Shown piece after piece: positions 1 through 8,261 of a stretch of 42,846 nucleotides of DNA (positions within the stretch are counted from its first letter, which is position 1; every line of letters begins with the position of its first letter). The stretch covers positions 1-42,846 of the forward strand of contig JBBDQZ010000022.1 in the NCBI GenBank assembly GCA_040905705.1. The letters run 5' to 3'. This DNA comes from JBBDQZ01 sp040905705 (GTDB lineage Bacteria > Bacteroidota > Rhodothermia > Balneolales > Natronogracilivirgulaceae). The notes below the pieces were generated by a model that saw only the letters and a list, made by a program, of their open reading frames with translations, made no database searches and had not been told where the DNA came from. Made by a program: the position numbers and the translations under genes.

Positions 1-130
1 AAAATTGATCAAAATTTTAATTCAAACTAAACCGATAGGTTTTTAGTAGGACCCTTTATATAAAATTTCCGGAAATCGTCCGGGTCGCAATGAAAGACAA
101 AGCCCGTAGTCAGATATTCTGCCCATCCAT

Positions 131-1402
131 CTATAACAATGTCAGTTTTAAAGTCTCAATACGCGACTGACTGGCTTTACTTATAATGAACTTATGGTCT
201 CCTATGACGATTTCCTCATTGACTTTTGGGATACGCCCCACCTCGTTGATAATATAACCGGCAATCGTTTCATAATTCTGTGTTTTTCCGGGAAGCCTGA
301 TCACCGGGTGTCTGTCCGCCAATTCATCAAGGGGGACATCCCCGCTCAAAATATAGGTATTATGAGAAATCTTCTTGATCAACATATCTTCCAGGTCATA
401 CTCGTCCCGAATATCCCCTACCACCTCTTCCAATAGATCTTCGGTTGTAATAAGTCCGGCGGTACCACCATATTCATCAATAACAATTGCCAATGAAATA
501 TTGAGCTTCTGAAACTCGGATAGCAGATCCTTTGATTTTTGACTGGACGGGACGTGTTTGATAGGACGAATGATTTCATTCAGTTTTTTGGGCCGTTTAA
601 ATAATTCATAGGCAAAAACCACACCGATTACATTATCGATACTTTCATCATAAACAGGGAGTTTTGAGAACCCTGAGGAGACAAATTTTTGCAATACCTC
701 CTGCAAGGTCGCTTTCTTTTCAACGGCCACAATATCGGTTCGCGGAATCATGGAATCCTTTACCCGTTTATTGGAGAGTTGCAATACGTTCGTCAGAATT
801 TCTGAATCGTCTCGATCAATTTCAGATTCTTCGCTGTCTCCCAGCTCCCTGAGCAGCATTTCTATATCCTGACGGCGGTAGACCTGATCCGACAATTCAA
901 GCTGAGGAATTACCAGGCGTATCATGCGATATGCCATACCATTTGCTACATAGATAAAGGGGGAAAAAAGCACATTCAATACTCTGTAAACCACGGAAAA
1001 ATTCAGGATCAGTGCTTCTGCATTGATCCGAAACATTACTTTCGGAATGATTTCACCGAAAAACATGATGATGAGTGACGCAATAAACGTCTGGATGATC
1101 AATACCATGAATTCCGATGGTAATGACTGAAATATCCACAAATAAATATCATTGACCGGACGAACAAGGAACAGTGCCATCAGGGTCGCAAAGGTCACAT
1201 TGACAATATTGTTGCCAATAAGTGTAGTGGACAAAAACGCTTCCGGTTTTCTTAAAAAATAGGAAAGCATTCTTGACCGCAACGTCTTTTTTCGTGCTTT
1301 TAATTCAAGCTTAAGCCGATTTGCAGAGACATACCCTATTTCAGACCCGGCAAAAAAAGCACTCAATAAAATAGTAATCACGACAAGGAGCCATTCATTC
1401 AT
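131..1402 (-). CDS. CNNM/CBS-domain membrane protein (TlyC/CorC/GldE-like)
   Basis: Inner-membrane protein of the CNNM (DUF21) plus CBS plus CorC_HlyC family, linked to divalent cation transport or, as GldE in gliding Bacteroidota, to motility; the substrate cannot be told from sequence. At 423 residues it has the usual length. Residues 1-165 hold about four hydrophobic segments with the family motif LIGNNIVNV (61-69). A CBS pair spans about 213-335, opening with MIPRTDIVAV and closing with the hallmark run AIVIDEYGGTAGLITTEDLL (305-324). The C-terminal CorC_HlyC domain covers about 345-423. The ATG at 1402 begins directly with the first membrane helix. It stands alone, with 303 bases to the next gene upstream. 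The family assignment is secure; calling it gldE would be a guess. Confidence 0.93.
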   Translation of the reverse strand: MNEWLLVVITILLSAFFAGSEIGYVSANRLKLELKARKKTLRSRMLSYFLRKPEAFLSTTLIGNNIVNVTFATLMALFLVRPVNDIYLWIFQSLPSEFMVLIIQTFIASLIIMFFGEIIPKVMFRINAEALILNFSVVYRVLNVLFSPFIYVANGMAYRMIRLVIPQLELSDQVYRRQDIEMLLRELGDSEESEIDRDDSEILTNVLQLSNKRVKDSMIPRTDIVAVEKKATLQEVLQKFVSSGFSKLPVYDESIDNVIGVVFAYELFKRPKKLNEIIRPIKHVPSSQKSKDLLSEFQKLNISLAIVIDEYGGTAGLITTEDLLEEVVGDIRDEYDLEDMLIKKISHNTYILSGDVPLDELADRHPVIRLPGKTQNYETIAGYIINEVGRIPKVNEEIVIGDHKFIISKASQSRIETLKLTLL

Positions 1403-1705
1403 AAAACAACTCCCTGAACTGAGTGAAAGTAAGCAACCCGTGATATAACATCAGAAGACGCACATACGTACCCCCCCATAGGTTGTGCCGGTGGAGGTTC
1501 CTGCGATATTGAAGTCGTATCCAATTTAGGACGTATAGTTTTTATTATTCCAGAAGCAATAATAAGATACCATTTTATTTACTTTGAAACCCGGAGAATA
1601 CCAAGGATTATAACAACAGGATGACTTTCAGATATATCCTATTGCCTTTCAGATGTTATAGATTTCATATTACTCCATATAGAATACGTCGGAAAGAGAT
1701 CATCG
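1403..1705. other. intergenic stretch, no confident gene
   Basis: A 303-base gap between two minus-strand genes. It must hold the 3' end of the phosphorylase transcript and probably the promoter of the CNNM/CBS gene. I see no tRNA, strong hairpin or start-to-stop gene. A plus-strand frame stays open from 1433 to about 1624 but has no usable start codon. The minus strand has a 23-codon open stretch (1451-1522) ending in TGA that reads like Gly/Thr-rich protein. Either could be decayed coding sequence or chance. Confidence 0.5.
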
Positions 1706-3037
1706 TCAATATGCCTGGATACCATCAATCGTAATCTTATCAGTGATCAATCGGGGTGTTTCGGGTCGGGTTAAATCTATTGTCACTGCACCCTTCAGCA
1801 TCTGCCGGGCCATATCTGCAGCTCCATTCTTATTTGTGAAACAGCGGGCTATTATTTCACCTTCATCCACCGCATTCCCTATTTTTTTTTCAAGGATGAT
1901 CCCGGCCTGTGGATCTATCATCTCTCCCATGGTGGTGCGACCCGCGCCCAGAGCCACTCCGGCCATGCCAAAAACATACGTATTAAATGAAGATATATAG
2001 CCATTTCCGGGCGCCGTAATTTCAAAAGAAAATTTTGCTGCCGGGTTTTCTTCACGTCGATCCAGATATTCAATTGATCCCTCCTGTTCCTCCACAATAT
2101 CCCGGAATTTCTGCATCGCACTCCCATCGCTAATAGCCAGCTTGCTCCGTTCCATTCCCGCTTCAATGGATGCAGCCTGCCCACCGAGATAGATCATTGT
2201 ACCAGCCAATTGATGGGTCACCATCATCAGATCCTCCGGACCGTTGCCGTTCAGACATTCCAAACATTCAAGTACCTCCAGCCAATTTCCAATATTGTGC
2301 CCCAGGGGCTGGTCCATGTTTGTAACCCAGGCAATCGTGCGTTTATCAAACTCCTCTCCGATTGCCACCAATTCTTGGGCCAGCTGAATTGCTTGCTCCC
2401 TGGTATTCATAAAGGCGCCGGACCCAAACTTCACATCCAGTACCAATCCATCAATGCCCTCAGCAAGTTTTTTGCTCATGATACTTCCTGCAATCAACGG
2501 AATCGACTCAACTGTAGCCGTTACATCTCTGAGAGCATACATTCTTTTATCAGCCGGAGCAATCTCCCCGCCTGCGCCGATTATTGCCAGTTTGTGCTTT
2601 TTTAAACCCTTTACAAATCTATCGGAATCCAGGTTTACATTAAATCCTGGAATGGATTCAAGTTTGTCAAGTGTACCACCGGTATGCCCGAGCCCCCGTC
2701 CCGATATCATTGGCACCGGCACTCCACATGCCGCAACTACCGGAGCAAGAATCAAAGAAGTTTTGTCACCAACTCCACCCGTTGAGTGCTTGTCTATTTT
2801 TATGCCCGGGACCTCTGATAAATCAAGCACGGAACCCGAATGCAACATTTCACGTGTAAGCGCTGCCGTCTCACTATCATCAAGTCCGTTTATAAAGGCA
2901 GCCATAAGAAATGCACTCATCTGATAATCGGGAATAACGCCATGCGTGTATTCCCGAATTAAAAATCCTATTTCTTCCGCAGAGAGCGTTTCATTATCAC
3001 GTTTTTTTCGAATTAACGTCGCAATATTGTATCGCAT
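1706..3037 (-). CDS. deoA: pyrimidine-nucleoside (thymidine) phosphorylase
   Basis: Cytoplasmic salvage enzyme that splits thymidine or other pyrimidine nucleosides with phosphate to give the base and (deoxy)ribose-1-phosphate. The 443 residues match the family length. The phosphate-binding run KHSTGGVGDK lies at 83-92 and the family signature SGRGLGHTGGTLDKLE at 112-127. R170, S185 and K189 sit where the E. coli enzyme has its base-binding Arg171, Ser186 and Lys190. The ATG at 3037 gives the usual N-terminus (MRYNIATLIRKKRDNETLS). It is divergent from the gene at 3140, with about 100 bases of shared upstream DNA. Whether it is strictly a thymidine phosphorylase (deoA) or the broader pyrimidine-nucleoside enzyme (pdp) I cannot decide, so the symbol is provisional. 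Confidence 0.95.
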   Translation of the reverse strand: MRYNIATLIRKKRDNETLSAEEIGFLIREYTHGVIPDYQMSAFLMAAFINGLDDSETAALTREMLHSGSVLDLSEVPGIKIDKHSTGGVGDKTSLILAPVVAACGVPVPMISGRGLGHTGGTLDKLESIPGFNVNLDSDRFVKGLKKHKLAIIGAGGEIAPADKRMYALRDVTATVESIPLIAGSIMSKKLAEGIDGLVLDVKFGSGAFMNTREQAIQLAQELVAIGEEFDKRTIAWVTNMDQPLGHNIGNWLEVLECLECLNGNGPEDLMMVTHQLAGTMIYLGGQAASIEAGMERSKLAISDGSAMQKFRDIVEEQEGSIEYLDRREENPAAKFSFEITAPGNGYISSFNTYVFGMAGVALGAGRTTMGEMIDPQAGIILEKKIGNAVDEGEIIARCFTNKNGAADMARQMLKGAVTIDLTRPETPRLITDKITIDGIQAY

Positions 3038-3139
3038 GGAACGCGCATCAAAATGAGTTTAAGAGTCCTGAAAAATTAATATCTTCTATGTAGTTCTTGG
3101 TTTATAATCGGACACAATCCCCTTAAAGGCAACAACGGC

Positions 3140-3982
3140 ATGGAAATCTCTTTGTTTCAAATACTTATTCTGCTTTTTTTATTTTATCCTTTGATCAAAA
3201 GGCTACTGAACGGCATGCGTGGTGATCAGGAACAGGTAGATGAGATAGATCCGGCCGATGAAGTCTGGACAGAAGAACATTCCCGGCATACCGGTCGCTC
3301 AACGCGTGACAGCTCTTCCGGTATCGATTACGATGGCCATTACAGTGAAACCACCCGCAGTGATGCCTCTTCTTCCGGCACATCCCCCACTCCAGCTGGC
3401 CATCAAAATAAACCTGGAGAACAAAGCTGGGAAGACTTTTTTGGTGGGTTGGAAGATATGCTGGGCGGCAAAATTCCGGGCGACAGAACCAGTCAGCAAA
3501 GTACACGAGATGCTTCACATTCAACCGGTTTTGCGTTTCCCGGAGAGGGTGAAACACCGGCTCAATCCAAAACACCGGAAGAACATAGACATCCTTCGCA
3601 TGGACCCGTGTATGGTGCAAGTCATCGTAAATACGGACAGGCTTCCGGTTCCTCTGATTCCGGACAAGCCCATCGGCCTGACTCCACCTATAAACAACCG
3701 AATTCAATTCCACGTGATAAGTATACGCGTGATACTTACATCGACACGGATATGGAAAAACATGGAGAATTGAGTGAAGAAGTCTCCAGAGACCTGATTG
3801 ACTCGAAAAACCCGATTTATACGACCCTGGACGAAAGTCCCGAAGTCGTTGTGGCAGGAACGAGCAGAATCAAAAATGTCAAAAATATATTACATGACCG
3901 GGAGAAATTACGAGACGGCTTTGTTCTGAAAGAGATTCTAGATCCTCCGAAATCACGCAGGCATCACTACCACCGATATTGA
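3140..3982 (+). CDS. membrane-anchored low-complexity protein, unknown function
   Basis: Not recognised. The 280-residue product starts with one hydrophobic helix (about 4-19) followed by K20/R21, which suggests an inner-membrane anchor with the long remainder in the cytoplasm. Residues about 30-230 are polar and low in complexity: acidic at first, then rich in Ser, Thr, Gly, His and Pro, so probably disordered. One short segment (about 95-115) is enriched in Trp, Phe, Leu and Gly, and the C-terminal 45 residues look more ordered, with the motif REKLRDGFVLKEILDPP before a His/Arg-rich tail. I have an impression that a comparable '..VxxEIL..' tail ends many small Bacteroidota proteins. It stops 10 bases before pdxB and is probably co-transcribed with it. 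Open frame and operon position support a real gene. Confidence 0.7.
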   Translation: MEISLFQILILLFLFYPLIKRLLNGMRGDQEQVDEIDPADEVWTEEHSRHTGRSTRDSSSGIDYDGHYSETTRSDASSSGTSPTPAGHQNKPGEQSWEDFFGGLEDMLGGKIPGDRTSQQSTRDASHSTGFAFPGEGETPAQSKTPEEHRHPSHGPVYGASHRKYGQASGSSDSGQAHRPDSTYKQPNSIPRDKYTRDTYIDTDMEKHGELSEEVSRDLIDSKNPIYTTLDESPEVVVAGTSRIKNVKNILHDREKLRDGFVLKEILDPPKSRRHHYHRY

Positions 3983-3992
3983 CACCTATGTT

Positions 3993-5174
3993 GTGATTAC
4001 AGTCCTGGCCGATCAATATCATTATCAACTCGGAAAATTTCTTCATCCGACAGTTCAACTTGAACGTTACGATCCGATGGCCGGCTGGTCGGACGATCAA
4101 ATTCGCAGGGCGGATGCCCTTTTAATACGTTCCACCACCCCGCTCAGCAAGAAAACTTTACCAGATAACAACAAATTGCGTTTTGTAGGGACAGCTTCCG
4201 CTGGAAGAGATCATATAGATGAAGACTATTTGCAAAAATTAAACATCCACGTTGCCGACGCAAAAGGATCAAATGCAAAATGTGTGGCCGAATACATTGC
4301 CATAGCTGTATTGTCGTTTTGCGAGAGTTATCAATTGCGGATCGATTCCCTCACCGCTGGTATTGTCGGGGCCGGTTGGACCGGATCAGCAACAGCGGAT
4401 CTTCTGGAATCGCTGGGATTGACCTGTCGGCGCTATGACCCGCCGCGTGAAATTCATGAACAGAAATTTTTTGAAAATAAGCGATCACAGAAAATCAACC
4501 CCTCACCCCCGGATCACCTATTTCGATCGGTAACCCTGGAGGAACTCCTCTCGAGTGATCTCATAACTTTCCATGTGCCGCTTGTCAGGACAGGGCCATT
4601 TGCAACGTTTCAGTGGTATAATGAAACCAAAATCCGGTTTTCGCCCAAAAGGCTGGTTATTAATGCCGCACGTGGTGGCATTGTAGATGAGCATGCACTG
4701 TGCAAAGCATGTCATAACGGACACGTTACCGGATTTATATGTGATGTCTGGAAGGATGAGCCCCATTTCAACGACGCCACTGCAATGGCAGCATATCTTG
4801 CCACACCACATATTGCCGGGTATTCTGTGGAGGCCAAGCGGGAGGCGACACGAATGATTTGCAATCATTTACATCAGTTTTTCGATCTGCCGAACATCGA
4901 GCCCAAAAAGGACAATCCACTTTCAACCGTCATTACCAAGAACAACCCGTCACTTGCCCAAGTACTGGAGCGGTTACATCCTGCCTTTAATTATGACCGG
5001 GCCCTTCAATTGCTGATCGGGCAGCCGGCGGAACAAAAAGGTGCCGGATTTTTCAAGCTCCGCCAGGACCTGCCACTCCGGCACGAATTCCATGAGATTC
5101 AAATCCCCGAGTCTCTCATCACGCAACACCCGGTGTTGGAAAAACTCGGTTTTAGAGTATCCGGTGAGTCATGA
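3993..5174 (+). CDS. pdxB: 4-phosphoerythronate dehydrogenase
   Basis: Second step of the DXP-dependent pyridoxal phosphate route: NAD-linked oxidation of 4-phosphoerythronate, in the cytoplasm. The 393-residue protein has the D-isomer 2-hydroxyacid dehydrogenase fold. It shows FVGTASAGRDHID (64-76), the nucleotide-binding turn GIVGAGWTG (123-131, family GxGxxG), and the catalytic set R227 (NAARGG), E256 (DVWKDEP) and H273 (PHIAGYS). The DPPR after the Rossmann strand (149-152) and HIAGYSVEAK are specific to PdxB rather than SerA. The C-terminal extension fits the PdxB dimerisation domain. The start is GTG: ATG at 3988 and TTG at 3991 run into stops at once. It lies 10 bases after the upstream gene and overlaps the downstream permease start (ATGA at 5171-5174), so translational coupling is likely. 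Confidence 0.92.
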   Translation: MITVLADQYHYQLGKFLHPTVQLERYDPMAGWSDDQIRRADALLIRSTTPLSKKTLPDNNKLRFVGTASAGRDHIDEDYLQKLNIHVADAKGSNAKCVAEYIAIAVLSFCESYQLRIDSLTAGIVGAGWTGSATADLLESLGLTCRRYDPPREIHEQKFFENKRSQKINPSPPDHLFRSVTLEELLSSDLITFHVPLVRTGPFATFQWYNETKIRFSPKRLVINAARGGIVDEHALCKACHNGHVTGFICDVWKDEPHFNDATAMAAYLATPHIAGYSVEAKREATRMICNHLHQFFDLPNIEPKKDNPLSTVITKNNPSLAQVLERLHPAFNYDRALQLLIGQPAEQKGAGFFKLRQDLPLRHEFHEIQIPESLITQHPVLEKLGFRVSGES

Positions 5175-6430
5175 AATCATGGACGAAACGCATAGTACCA
5201 CAAAATAAGAGTTCTTTTTCCAGACTACTTACCTCTATAATGCCGGGAATTGCTATTCTGTCGGCTCTGGCCTGGGTGGGACATGAGCTGGGACCGGAGG
5301 AACGTATTATTCTGTTCAGGTATCTGGCGATGGTATTTGCCGGATGTATGGCGTTTATCACCCCACACATGCTTTTTCCGGACAACAATAAACTACTGGT
5401 AATTCAATTAAACCTGTCTCCCCTCCATCTGTTTCTTAAGCACTTGAGAACCATGCGTCTATGGTGGCTGTTTGCCGTTTCCGCACTTATTGTGATTGCG
5501 TATGCCGATACGAACCAGCCAACTGCCTTCCTTGAAGAAAAAAGTCGGCTCCTCTTTACCGGTATCATCGGGCTAACCGGAATTATGATGTATGCACTGT
5601 ACCGATTTTCAACTATCGGAGCTCAGTCTCAACATTGGCATGAGGGAAAAACCGGATTTAAAATGTTTGATTCGATGAAAAATATAGGAATGAGCAGCCC
5701 GGTGGGAGCCGGCATGTATCCCACCTTTATCAGTACCATCCTGGTGACCTTGATCGGGATGATGACGGTCGTCGTTTCTGCTGCTCTTCCAAATATTTTA
5801 GCAGGTGTGATACCGTTTGTATTGCTCGTCTTATGGTCCGGTTACCGTCTGGCTTCCGAAATTCCGAAATATGACCGGCTCTATTATCAGAGCGATGCCT
5901 TTTATGATGAACTTTTTACCAATCCTGCTACCGGAAATAAAGAATCACGCGAACCGGCGGGATACGACGCCATCTACTGGGTTCCACATCGATGGAGGCC
6001 GGCTGTCTGGAGCCAAATTATTCAAATGGACAGAAAACGTCCCATGGGCCGGATCATAGCCCTGCTCAGTTTTACATATTGGCTCCTTATATACATGGGG
6101 GTACCGGAATCCTGGTTTTCCGGCTGGCTGATATTTCTGATATTGGTTAAAAATCTGCTGGCTTGGCCTGTTTCCGACATAAAACTCTCTCCTCCGGTCT
6201 TTCAGTGGTGGATGATGCCGCCGGGGGACTGGGTGATTGTACGATTTTTTCTTCTGTTACGCTGGACGTTAACGGTGTTTCTGACGGTAGGAGTGGCCGC
6301 CCTTTTCTCCGCCTCTGTTGGATGGAATGACGTGTGGTTCTGGTCATTTACCGATCTGTTTGTCTCTGCAATTACTGCATGGATGTTTACTCGCAATAAC
6401 GAGTACGATTATAAAAAAAAATATATATGA
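5171..6430 (+). CDS. predicted ABC transporter permease subunit
   Basis: Polytopic inner-membrane protein of 419 residues with about ten hydrophobic segments (roughly 22-37, 49-67, 97-112, 127-145, 184-206, 209-224, 293-310, 313-332, 354-380 and 388-406) and a soluble loop at about 230-290. I do not recognise a named family from the primary sequence. The call rests on topology and on the ATG of an ABC ATPase overlapping its stop (ATGA at 6427-6430). Its own start overlaps the pdxB stop by the same four-base arrangement. It probably forms the membrane half of a two-gene exporter; the substrate is unknown. Another possibility is an ABC-2-type channel too diverged for me to recognise. Confidence 0.75.
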   Translation: MKSWTKRIVPQNKSSFSRLLTSIMPGIAILSALAWVGHELGPEERIILFRYLAMVFAGCMAFITPHMLFPDNNKLLVIQLNLSPLHLFLKHLRTMRLWWLFAVSALIVIAYADTNQPTAFLEEKSRLLFTGIIGLTGIMMYALYRFSTIGAQSQHWHEGKTGFKMFDSMKNIGMSSPVGAGMYPTFISTILVTLIGMMTVVVSAALPNILAGVIPFVLLVLWSGYRLASEIPKYDRLYYQSDAFYDELFTNPATGNKESREPAGYDAIYWVPHRWRPAVWSQIIQMDRKRPMGRIIALLSFTYWLLIYMGVPESWFSGWLIFLILVKNLLAWPVSDIKLSPPVFQWWMMPPGDWVIVRFFLLLRWTLTVFLTVGVAALFSASVGWNDVWFWSFTDLFVSAITAWMFTRNNEYDYKKKYI

Positions 6431-7071
6431 GCGATTATCTGGAAGTACAAGATCTTGCCAAACAATATGGAACCGGCCCCATGGTGATATCCGGTTTGAA
6501 TCACCGTTTTTCGCGGGGATCGGCCACCGGCCTGATTGGTATCAACGGATCAGGGAAAACCACATTTCTTCGCCTGCTCTCGGTGACAGCTTTCCCAACC
6601 GAAGGCACCATTACCTACTGTGGCTTTCCTATTTTTGATACTCCGCACCGTTATCTTCAATACATCGGCATCGTTACCGATACCGCAAACCTCCCTGAAT
6701 ACCTGAGTGCAACCGAATTAATGGAATGGTCATTACGAGCACGAAATAAGTGGAATGAGAGAGAATCACCCCGAAAAATAATCGAAATCCTTGAGCGTCT
6801 GCAATTTGATGAACGTCGAAAAAATCTGATTGGCACCTATTCAAGCGGAATGCTTCAAAAAACCATGTTGGCTTGCAGCCTGATCATCCGACCTGAAATC
6901 ATACTTCTGGATGAACCGTTCCGGGCGCTTGATGAAGAGAGCAGACAAAAAACCATAGAATTGCTGGAGGAGTTTAAAAAGAATGGCGGCACTATCCTGA
7001 TCTCCAGTCATCTCCATGATACACTGGAACAAATTTGCGATGAATATATCACATTCCCTGTTCGAAAATAA
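6427..7071 (+). CDS. ABC transporter ATP-binding protein
   Basis: ATPase subunit (214 residues) powering the adjacent permease. Walker A is GINGSGKT (38-45), the signature loop is YSSGMLQK (138-145, a variant of LSGGQ in which GM follows the Ser pair), Walker B is IILLDEP with catalytic E163, the D-loop is RALDE and the switch histidine is H195. The short length and the YSSGM-type signature resemble single-domain exporter ATPases of the CcmA/ABC-2 kind. No solute-binding protein gene is near, which also favours export. It is the last gene of the run; the convergent TatD gene begins its stop 72 bases further on, with a GC-rich hairpin between them. Confidence 0.93.
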   Translation: MSDYLEVQDLAKQYGTGPMVISGLNHRFSRGSATGLIGINGSGKTTFLRLLSVTAFPTEGTITYCGFPIFDTPHRYLQYIGIVTDTANLPEYLSATELMEWSLRARNKWNERESPRKIIEILERLQFDERRKNLIGTYSSGMLQKTMLACSLIIRPEIILLDEPFRALDEESRQKTIELLEEFKKNGGTILISSHLHDTLEQICDEYITFPVRK

Positions 7072-7105
7072 TACAGTATGACATTCATCCGGAATCCCGG
7101 GTGAT

Positions 7106-7124
7106 CCCGGCTACACAGGCCGGG
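7106..7124. terminator. possible bidirectional terminator hairpin
   Basis: CCCGGC (7106-7111) and GCCGGG (7119-7124) form a 6-bp all-GC stem with a 7-base loop between two convergent genes. No U-tract follows on either strand, so intrinsic termination is only a suggestion. Confidence 0.35.
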
Positions 7125-7143
7125 TACCGCTTATGGGAACAGT

Positions 7144-7905
7144 TTATGAGAGTCCAAACAGTCTCCGGGCATTATCAGAGGAAATGCGATCCAGCTCATT
7201 GCAAGATATATCATGTAATTCCGCCACTTTTTTTGCCGTAAACTGTATATAGGAGGGCTCATTGCGTTGACCACGTTTTGGAACCGGCGCCAGATAAGGT
7301 GCATCCGTTTCCAAAACTATTTTATCAAGTGGAAGGTCCTTCACCACTAAATCCACACCGGCATTTTTAAAGGTTACCACCCCGCCGATACCGAGCAACA
7401 AGTTGAGGTCTATCGCACGAAGAGCCTCCTTTGCAGACCCGTTAAAGCAATGCCATATCCCACTGAGCCTGCCATCCTGCTGCTCTTCAATAATATCCAG
7501 AAGATCACCTGTACTTTCGCGGTTGTGTAGAATTACCGGTTTCTGAAGATCTTTGGCAACATTACAATGATGACGCAAGCTGCTTTTTTGTGCTTCGACA
7601 TGATCCTTCGACCAGTAATAATCGAGTCCGGTTTCACCAATAGCGACAATACGCCCTGATGAAGAGTAAGAATGCAGTGTCGCCTCAAGATCACTGCGAA
7701 AACGGCCAATCTCACAGGGATGAATACCTGCCATTTTATGGAAGCGGATATGCCGATGCGATAATGACTCCATTTGTAGCAGAGAATTGAAATCAATCGC
7801 AGGCATGAATATATCCGTCACCCCGGCAGCCAATGACCGCTCCAGGACTTCCTGCAAATCATCACTAAAATCCGGTAAATAAATATGAGCGTGTGTGTCG
7901 ATCAT
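7144..7905 (-). CDS. TatD family metal-dependent hydrolase (DNase)
   Basis: Cytoplasmic amidohydrolase-fold enzyme of the TatD/YcfH group. Studied members are metal-dependent 3'-5' DNases or deoxyribonuclease-like phosphodiesterases. The 253 residues are the usual length. Metal ligands are visible in order: H5 and H7 (THAH), E91 (GETGLD), H127 (ILHNR), H152 (WHCFNGS) and D201 (ETDAPYLAP). The ATG at 7905 places the HxH motif at the expected distance from the start. The gene is single, convergent with the ABC ATPase and divergent from recA. A repair or DNA-degradation role beside recA is plausible, but TatD genes also occur far from repair genes. Confidence 0.95.
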   Translation of the reverse strand: MIDTHAHIYLPDFSDDLQEVLERSLAAGVTDIFMPAIDFNSLLQMESLSHRHIRFHKMAGIHPCEIGRFRSDLEATLHSYSSSGRIVAIGETGLDYYWSKDHVEAQKSSLRHHCNVAKDLQKPVILHNRESTGDLLDIIEEQQDGRLSGIWHCFNGSAKEALRAIDLNLLLGIGGVVTFKNAGVDLVVKDLPLDKIVLETDAPYLAPVPKRGQRNEPSYIQFTAKKVAELHDISCNELDRISSDNARRLFGLS

Positions 7906-8145
7906 AGTCGATTAAAATAAATAGATGCACTATTCTTCCCATACACCTGGATTGAAGTACTGGGGTATCAGGAAAATACCGTAGTAAAAATATCACTATT
8001 TCAGTACAATGATAAATTTCAAATCTCAAATACATTGAACAGAGGCGTTCCCTTGATGTAACATCTGGTTAAAGACAATACGCCAATTTATAAGATAAAC
8101 AGGGAATCATTGTATTGGATTTATCACAAAATGGATTGTAAGTTT

Positions 8146-8173
8146 TTGACAGGTTCGTTGTCTCAATTATAGT
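8146..8173 (+). promoter_or_regulatory. candidate recA promoter
   Basis: TTGACA (8146-8151), 16-base spacer, TATAGT (8168-8173): a near-consensus sigma-70 promoter predicting a leader of roughly 80 bases before recA. A GACA-N7-TGTC dyad (8148-8162) overlaps the -35 box and could be an operator. This is visible pattern only; SOS control is not shown. Confidence 0.5.
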
Positions 8174-8247
8174 TCAAATAATTCGCACTGTTTTTGGTAT
8201 TAACGAAAAAAGGATTTATATTTAAACATATTTTACACATATACCTA

Positions 8248-8253
8248 TAGGAG
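8248..8253 (+). promoter_or_regulatory. recA Shine-Dalgarno site
   Basis: TAGGAG lies 8 bases before the recA ATG (8262). It is among the clearest Shine-Dalgarno sites in a window where most starts lack one, and it supports this start. Confidence 0.7.
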
Positions 8254-8261
8254 CTTAGTCC

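Larger units (their letters stand above)
7906..8261. other. divergent tatD-recA intergenic region
   Basis: A 356-base AT-rich gap holding the regulatory DNA of recA (plus) and presumably of the TatD gene (minus). I see a sigma-70-like promoter and a good ribosome binding site for recA (listed separately). I see no small gene and no structured RNA. No E. coli-type or Bacillus-type LexA box is evident. Confidence 0.5.

Noticed and set aside
2454..2924. A 156-codon plus-strand frame
   Set aside because: Antisense to the conserved pyrimidine-nucleoside phosphorylase; no domain or independent start signal.
3195..3713. 172-codon minus-strand and 171-codon plus-strand (3258-3773) frames inside the low-complexity gene
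   Set aside because: The region is repetitive in composition, which opens extra frames. The 3140-3982 frame alone fits the operon spacing, begins with a membrane anchor and reaches pdxB.
8146..8261. Classical LexA (SOS) box before recA
   Set aside because: No CTGT-N8-ACAG, GAAC-N4-GTTC or GTTC-N7-GTTC match was found; only the weaker dyad noted above.
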